Source: Papilionanthe hookeriana x Papilionanthe teres
Lineage: Eukaryota > Streptophyta > Magnoliopsida > Asparagales > Orchidaceae
DNA: 64,000 nucleotides
Assembly: GCA_022702705.1 (NCBI GenBank)
Contig: CM040439.1
Coordinates: 33,854,930 to 33,918,929, forward strand
Direction: 5' to 3'
The notes beneath the pieces are model-generated. The model saw only the letters and a list, made by a program, of their open reading frames with translations, was not told the origin of the DNA and did not search any database. How positions within the stretch are numbered: position 1 is the first letter of the stretch; each line of letters opens with the position of its first letter. The position numbers and the translations under genes are program-made. Positions 58,201 to 64,000 of the stretch are shown piece after piece.

Positions 58201-58733
58201 TTGAAAATTTGGAAAATTGAAGATTGGGTGGATGTAAGTGAAATGAAATCATTTTTGTTGAGCCATGAAGCCATATCAAGCCCACATGAGCCATGAAGGG
58301 ACTCATTTGAGGCATTCATCATGTTGTTCCTAACCCTTACGCGAGGGCTTAGGGGTTGAGGACCATCCATGTGAGTCACCTACATGAGTCGGGAAGTCAA
58401 GTCAGGTATGGGTGTGTTTTTAGGAGGTGTGTGAAAGTGTAGTGTGTGTGCGAGTCAAACTTTCACCGGACCGAGCCACCCAGTAGGGCGTCCCAAGGCC
58501 AAAGAGTCCTATAGGAACTCATCCTTTAAACTTCCACATTTGATTTCGACCCTGCAGGTGATTAGGGGTCTATAGTCGAGTTTGTGGAGTTTGCGGGGAG
58601 TTAAGAAGTGGTTTGAATTTCTAAAAGGTGGGTCCCAATTCTAGTCCTCTAAGATAGTCAAAGGAAAAGCCTAAGGCTAGATCCTAAGTACTAAAGAGAA
58701 GAAGAGAAGACCTCATCAAAAATGAGGTCAACA

Positions 58734-59090
58734 TCCCCAAACATCAAAAATTTCAACTTCTAATATAAAATTTAGAGGCATTTCGTTTTTTCTAGATATA
58801 TTTCCTACTCTTTGACATTTATCGCAAGTTTTAATATATCTGTATACATCTCTAAATAGAGTAGGCCAAGTAAAATCCAGTATTGTAGAATCTTATAAGC
58901 GAGTTTTATCGGTCCCAAAATGTCCTCCAAAATTAGAATCATGACATTTTTGAATAATTGGTTCAGTTTCTTCATAAGGTACACATCTTCTAATAATTAA
59001 ATCCTTACATTGCTTATATAAATATGGTTCATCCCAAAAATAGGTTTTCGTCTCATGGATGAATTTTTTCTGTTGTTGCAACGTTAGCAT
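58734..59090 (-). pseudogene. int: element F integrase, N-terminal zinc domain
   Basis: 59090-58893 carries RRCVPYEETEPIIQKCHDSN, FGGHFGTDKT (His pair) and, after a frameshift, the Cys pair region. The frame meets the C2 insertion at 58738, between the zinc domain and the catalytic core. Confidence 0.85.
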
Positions 59091-59172
59091 AGGTGGTAAA
59101 ATATTACTAACTATATAGTTTACTATATCAGCATACCATGGTATTTTCCACTCATTGATATTATATAGTTGT

Positions 59173-59924
59173 TCATCGGAAAAGCATGTCTATAATTTCA
59201 TTTTCAATATCGGATAATTCATGATTTTCTAATCTTGATAAATGATCCGCAATTTGATTATCGGTTCCTTTCTTATTAACGATCTCAAAATCGAATTCTT
59301 GCATTAATAGCATCCATCTAATTAATCTTGGTTTGGAATCTTTCTTTTGCATTAAATATTTGATAGCGAGAATGATCGGTATGCACGATACATTTTGTTC
59401 CAATCGGATAAGGTCTAAATTTATTAAAATCATATACTACCGCTAATAATTCTCTTTCACGTAATCGTATAATTTATTTCGAGCATCATTTAGAGTTTTA
59501 CTAGCATAGTATATAACTTTAAAAATCTTTTCATATCTTTGCCAAGAACTCGCTCCTACAAGCATAATCACTAGCATCACACATAAGCTCAAATGGTTTC
59601 TCCCAGTTAGGTGAAACTATTATAGAGTCTTGTAATTAATTTTTCTTTTAAGAGTTCAAAAGCATTTAAGCATTCGATTGTAAATTCAAATTTCTTGTCC
59701 TTTTCGAGAAGTTGGCATAGAGGTTTAGTAATTTTTAAAAAATCTTTTATAAAGCGTCTGTAAAATCCAGCATGTCCAAGAAAACTTCTTACCCCTTTTA
59801 CCGTAGTTGGAGGTGGTAATTTAGCTATAACTTGAATTTTTGCAGGGTCCACTTCCATGCCTTTTTCCGAAATTTTATGCCCTAATACAATGCCGCCTAC
59901 AACCATAAATTGACATTTCTCCAA
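59173..59924 (-). pseudogene. element F RT connection and RNase H
   Basis: 59924-59607: EKCQFMVVGGIVLGHKIS, VRSFLGHAGFYRRFIKDFLKI. A broken middle where B has DASDYAIG. 59433-59173: MQKKDSKPRLIRWMLLMQEFDFEIVN, NQIADHLSRLEN. Frameshifts fall at CTG/CAG-like positions. Confidence 0.85.
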
Positions 59925-60620
59925 GTTTAGAACTAAATTTTTTTCTCACATTCTTCTAATACTTTTTCAAGATGAGTTAAGCATGTGTCAAATGATGTTC
60001 CAAATACGGAGAAATCATCCATAAATACTTCTATTCCATTGTCAATTAACTTACTAAATATAGACAACATACATCTACGGAATGTTGCTTGGTGCATTAC
60101 ATAATCCAAAAGGCATTCTTCGAAAAGCGAAAGTTCCATAAGGACTAGTAAATGTAGTTTTCTCTTGATCCTCAGGAGCAATTTGTATTTGATGATAACC
60201 GGTGTATCCATCTAGAAAACAAAAATACTTATGTCCGGCTAATCTATCTAACATCTAGTCTAGAAATGGTAAAGGGAAGTGATCTTTCCCGGTGGCGGTA
60301 TTTAATTTCCTATAATCAATACATATACGCCAACCGGTAACTTGTCTTATAGGAATAAGATCGTTATTTTCATTGGCGGTGCTCGGTCACTCCTCCCTTC
60401 TTAGGAACACGATGAATTGGGCTTACCTAAACAGCATCGGAAATAGGATATATAATACCATTATCTAACCATTTTAAAATTTCTCTCTTAACTACTTCTT
60501 TCATTATTGGGTTTAATTTCCTTTGGGGATCTGCTTTAGGTTTATGTTCATCATCTAAAATAATTCTATGCATACAGATTGAAGGACTAATTCCTTTAAT
60601 ATCTGCTAAAGTCCAACCAA
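59925..60620 (-). pseudogene. pol: element F reverse transcriptase
   Basis: 60211-59933 holds the palm with FRRCMLSIFSKLIDNGIEVF and an intact FMDD box (residues 63-66), then DFSVFGTSF. The N-terminal part to about 60620 is readable in pieces (RT start PQRKLNP-like near 60510). Frameshifts, including one just before the TFRRC motif, break it. Confidence 0.85.
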
Positions 60621-60787
60621 AAGTTTTTTATATTTTTTTAAAGTTTCTAAAAGTTTCTGTTCTTGAGATTCATTTAATGCAGATGAAATAATAACTGGTA
60701 AAGTTGAAGAATTACCTAAATAAGCATATTTCAAATGATCGGGTAATATTTTTAGCTCGAGTTACGGAGGTTTAATAATTGATAGAA

Positions 60788-61716
60788 CTATATTCTTGTC
60801 GGTGTTTTCGGTATTATCCAAAAATTCAAATCTTTCCGAATATAATCTAGTTCTTCATTATTATCTTCAATTAATTCAGTGTTTTCTTTTTCTAATTTAT
60901 CTTCGTAATATTCCTTAAAATGTTCTCGTTGTAAATGTTCAAGTATTTCCATCCGAAAACATTCATCATCTTTTTCTAGCGCAGGATATTTCATTGATTT
61001 TGCAATGTTAAATGTAACTTTTTGGTCATTTACTCTCATAGTTAATTCTCCTTTCTGAACATCAATCATAGCTTTTCCAAGTAGCTAAAAATGGTCTTCC
61101 TAAAATGATAGGAATTTCTTTATCTTCCTCCATATCTAAAACAATAAAATCTACCGGGAAGATAAATTTATCCACTTTTACTAACACATCTTTAATAACT
61201 CCCTTAGGATAGGTAACCGAACGATCGGCTAATTGAAGGGTTACTTGAAGTAGGTGTAATTTTTCCTAATCCCGATCTCTTAAAAATCGATAGAGGCATT
61301 AGATTGATGCTTGCTCCTAAGTCACACAAAGCTTTTCCATAAAATTTTTCTCCTATAGCGCGAGGTATAGTGAAACTACCGGGATCTTTCAATTTTTCGG
61401 AAGCTTCTTCGAATAATAACACTTACACTCTTCACTAAGTGCGACTTGTTTCATTATCGGTGAATTTTCTTTTCTTATTTAGAATATCTTTCATAAATTT
61501 TACATAATTTGGCATTCGATCTAAAGCTTCAACAAAAGGTATATTGATTGTTAATTTCTTTAATATTTCAAAGAATTTAGCAAATTGTTTATCTTTTTTA
61601 TGTTGAGCTAGTCGTTGAGGAAATGGTGGTGGAGGTTTTTCAATAGAAATTTTCATAGGTATTAAAGGATGTTCTAAGTTTGAATCTTGTTGAAGTGTTT
61701 CCTTTTCAATTTCCAC
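60788..61716 (-). pseudogene. pro: element F aspartic protease
   Basis: 61716-61435: IEKPPPPFPQRLAQH linker and MPNYVKFMKDILNKKRKF. 61422-61204: active site LCDLGASINLMPLSIFKR. 61069-60788: MIDVQKGELTMRVNDQKVTF and an acidic linker. Frameshifts near 61430, 61240 and 61075 split it; the catalytic DLGAS is intact. Confidence 0.87.
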
Positions 61717-61799
61717 TTCCTCTTTTTGGCTTTTAAGTTCTTTTTGAAATTGAGATTCTAATTCTTTTCCACTCCTTAGTTGTATTGCTTTAATTTGTT

Positions 61800-63163
61800 T
61801 TTTTCCTTGATCTTTAGGATTTATTTACACATTACTAGGAAAAGTTCCAGGTATTCTATTATTTAGCGCAGTAGCAATATGTCCAAGTTGAATTTCGATA
61901 TTTTTAATAGATGTTCCTTGAATTTGTAATTGATTTCCTTAAATTTGTAGTTGATTTCCTTGATTTTTTAGTTGATGACCCATATTCAGAATTAATTCAT
62001 CCATAGATAATTTCTTATCTTTGAATTGAGGGTTATTGTTATTAAATCCAGGTGGGTAATTAGGTTTATAGTTTGGATTCGCTTGATTAGGTTGATTCAT
62101 CCATTGTTGATTAGATGTGTTATTCCAATTAAAATTTGGATGAGTTTTCCAACCGGGATTATAATAGTTTGAATAAGGGTTATTAGTTCATTATTAATAG
62201 CATTTAAAGTTTCATAATTAGATTGAGATTCTATGATTTGTCCGAGATGAGTTTTCTTCAAAGTAGGAGAGTAGTTCATTCCAAAATGATCTAATTTCTT
62301 AGATATAGCGAGCAATTTGAGAAGCTAACATAGATATTGCATCGTTTTCATGAATGCCGGCTATCTTTTTCGGATTTACTCTATCAATGAGGCCATTGGA
62401 AATTATTTGTTGCCATTTCTTCGATTAGTGCATAAGCTTCATCAAATGGTTTAGACATTAATGAACCTCCAAGTGACAACATCGATGATTGATCTTAAAG
62501 ATCCTACTTAATCCATTATAAAAGGTTTGAATAATCGACCAATCCGGTAGCGCATGATGTGGGCATTTCCTAAGAAGTTCCTTAAATCTCTCCCAAGCTT
62601 CATATATTGATTCTCCATCTAACTGACAAAAAGAAGTTATATCATTTCTAAACTTAGCAGTTTTAGATGGTGGAAAACATTTGGATAGAAATTTTTGTGA
62701 TAATTCTCCCCAAGTTTTAATAGATCTAAGTGCTAACGAATTCAACCACATTTTAGCCTTATCCCTTAATGAAAAAGGAAAAAGTCTAAGTCTTATCGCA
62801 TCGTCGGATACTCCTTGATATTTAAAAGTAGCACAAAGTTCTAGAAAACTAGCAAGATGTAAGTTAGGATCTTCGATAGGTGAACCACTAAATTGATTGT
62901 TTTGTACCATTTGGATAATTGCGGTGTTTAAGTTCAAATGAATTAGCGGCTACATCAGGGTTTTGAATAGTTAAATGAATTTCATCTGATGTAGGGTTGG
63001 CATAATCTCTTAATGGTCTTTGTTGGTTCATATTTGGAATTTCAGGAATATTCACCATTTGTGTTAAATTTATAATTTGTTTCTTTTGTTTTCTAATTCT
63101 TTTAATTGTACGCTCTAATTCAGAATCGTAAGGTATTAAATTTTCGTTTCCAAATTTGCGCAT
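61800..63163 (-). pseudogene. gag: element F gag
   Basis: ATG 63163, MRKFGNENLIPYDSELERTI, then LRDYANPTSDEIHLTIQ. After a frameshift near 62930 comes 62937-62458: IIQMVQNNQFSGSPIEDP, IRLRLFPFSLRDKAKMWL, FLSKCFPPSKT, WERFKELLRKCPHHALPDW. 62315-62097 and beyond are Asn/Gln-rich with decayed GNQL repeats. Confidence 0.88.
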
Positions 63164-63241
63164 ACAATTTTAGAATAGATATTAATTAATTTATTATTAT
63201 TATTTTAAAATAGTCCGTTACTCTAGTAAATTTTTCTTACT

Positions 63242-63259
63242 TTCCCAGCAACGGCGCCA
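63242..63259 (-). other. element F primer binding site
   Basis: Minus strand TGGCGCCGTTGCTGGGAA, tRNA-Asp type, beside the LTR start at 63266. Confidence 0.8.
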
Positions 63260-63265
63260 AAAACT

Positions 63266-64000
63266 TGACCCACAATTTTATATTATGATATTTTTAATTT
63301 AATTGCAACGACGCCAAAAACTCGACCCCGCTACATTATATGTATAGAATTGTAATTGTTTATGTTGTGGATGCTACGCAAGTATACGTATCGTATCAAG
63401 TAATACGAGGCTCTAGTGGAGTCCCGGTTATCGATCCCACGGGAAAGAGAAAATTAAATAACAACTAATTTTAAAATAATAATAATAATAATTTTAAAAT
63501 AGTATACGAAAATTTGGAATTCTAGATTTAAGCGCAATAAAGTAAACTAAGTATTTTAATTAGGTAACTTAACTAAGTAGAAAATTAATACGTATTGAAA
63601 GTGCAGGAAATTAAACTAATTGCTAAATAAGTCTTAACTATTCAGAAAAAGTATCTTTCCCTTGTTTAGAAATTTAAGTGATTGATGAATTTAAATAGAT
63701 AATTTTAAGGTATTGTGACAAATAGGAGCATTCCTATTCTTTACCCTTTGGTCAAGTGTAAAGAATATTGACTAATCCTATGTTTGATTACTAAATTTGC
63801 GGCAAGGTTGGGAGGATACCGACCGCCACTTCGAGCTCCCACGTTCCCTCGCCCGAGAGGCTAACATCTACACTTCGGCTCTCGAAACAATAGGACCGAA
63901 TTGAATATTTTAGTCCGTCACACTAAAATGCTCAATTCTACGCCCGATGATATTATTTCCTATTTATTTGCACCTTCCTTCCAAGGCTTTTGAATTCCCC
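63266..64000 (-). repeat. element F 5' LTR, partial
   Basis: Matches 45375-46110 of the 3' LTR with few differences and runs off the window. The palindrome array and TATA of this copy lie outside. Confidence 0.92.

Larger units (their letters stand above)
51338..58733 (+). mobile_element. C2: giant solo LTR of family C
   Basis: TGTCGGCATATTT start, GAGGTCAACA end, flanked by TCCCC (51333-51337 and 58734-58738) inside the F integrase frame. 7396 bp, among the longest LTR lengths I know of for plants (Ogre-type LTRs are about 5-6 kb). Its order: hairpins (51668-51747), small ORF (52157-52393), an expanded TTTAA tract, AT-rich stretch, GC-rich segment (55580-56600), G-rich tract (56990-58200), terminal block. 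No gag, pol, PBS or inner repeat. Confidence 0.85.
45375..64000 (-). mobile_element. element F: Athila-like retrotransposon, continues past the window
   Basis: 3' LTR 45375-47043, internal region, primer binding site at 63242-63259, and 735 bp of the 5' LTR to the window end. The solo LTR C2 (51338-58733) is inserted in integrase. Same order as B: gag, protease, RT, RNase H, integrase, third ORF. Catalytic residues are better kept than in B, but there are many 1-bp frameshifts. Confidence 0.92.

Noticed and set aside
51338..58733. C2 as a complete non-autonomous element with its own LTRs
   Set aside because: No terminal direct repeat, PBS or PPT inside; a solo LTR explains ends and TSD more simply.

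Overview
This is a stretch of AT-rich plant nuclear DNA built almost entirely from LTR retrotransposons inserted into one another. Plant origin is indicated by the element families: Athila-like Ty3/gypsy elements with a tRNA-Asp type primer binding site, an Athila-position third ORF, a Ty1/copia relic primed by initiator tRNA-Met and a chromovirus fragment. One exon also looks like the start of a plant Costars-family gene. No species can be named from the sequence. Apart from that exon and one uncertain exon at the left edge I see no host gene, and no tRNA, rRNA or CRISPR.

Layout. 1-1.4 kb: leftward host-gene remnants. 2.1-7.1 kb: old fragments, namely a Ty3/gypsy gag piece, a truncated internally deleted copia element (3242-5220) and a chromovirus RT/RNase H piece (5850-6738). 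7.1-38.15 kb: a four-level nest that can be resolved base by base from target-site duplications (TSDs). Element B (7096-38150, TSD CTTCT) has a giant solo LTR C1 (8784-26463, TSD GGCGC) in its 3' LTR. C1 contains element D (11030-21905, TSD CCAGG), whose 3' LTR contains solo LTR E (12080-13615, TSD GTCAC). 38.15-40.8 kb: unclassified. 40.8-64 kb: a second nest. G1 is interrupted by G2, then comes a third C-family LTR (C3), and C3 is interrupted by element F (from 45375 past the window end). A second giant solo LTR, C2 (51338-58733, TSD TCCCC), splits the integrase of F. All B, C1, D, E, F and G1 copies read leftward; C2 and G2 read rightward.

How the genes work together. B and F carry the full order gag, protease, reverse transcriptase, RNase H, integrase and a third ORF in the env position, all broken. 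D keeps gag and protease but has no RT, RNase H or integrase; an in-frame ORF of unknown function takes their place, so D would have needed enzymes from a relative. The related families B, D, E, F, G1 and G2 share non-coding architecture that ordinary gene annotation does not explain. (i) Pairs of GC-rich palindromes lie 21 bp apart, about 82 bp upstream of the TATA box. (ii) A long hairpin with compensating base changes lies about 345-373 bp inside the 3' polypurine tract (PPT). (iii) A tetraloop hairpin abuts the PPT. (iv) A second PPT-like tract lies about 850-920 bp further in. (v) A degenerate second primer binding site sits inside the LTR end. These shared, covarying elements are the most novel content of the window.
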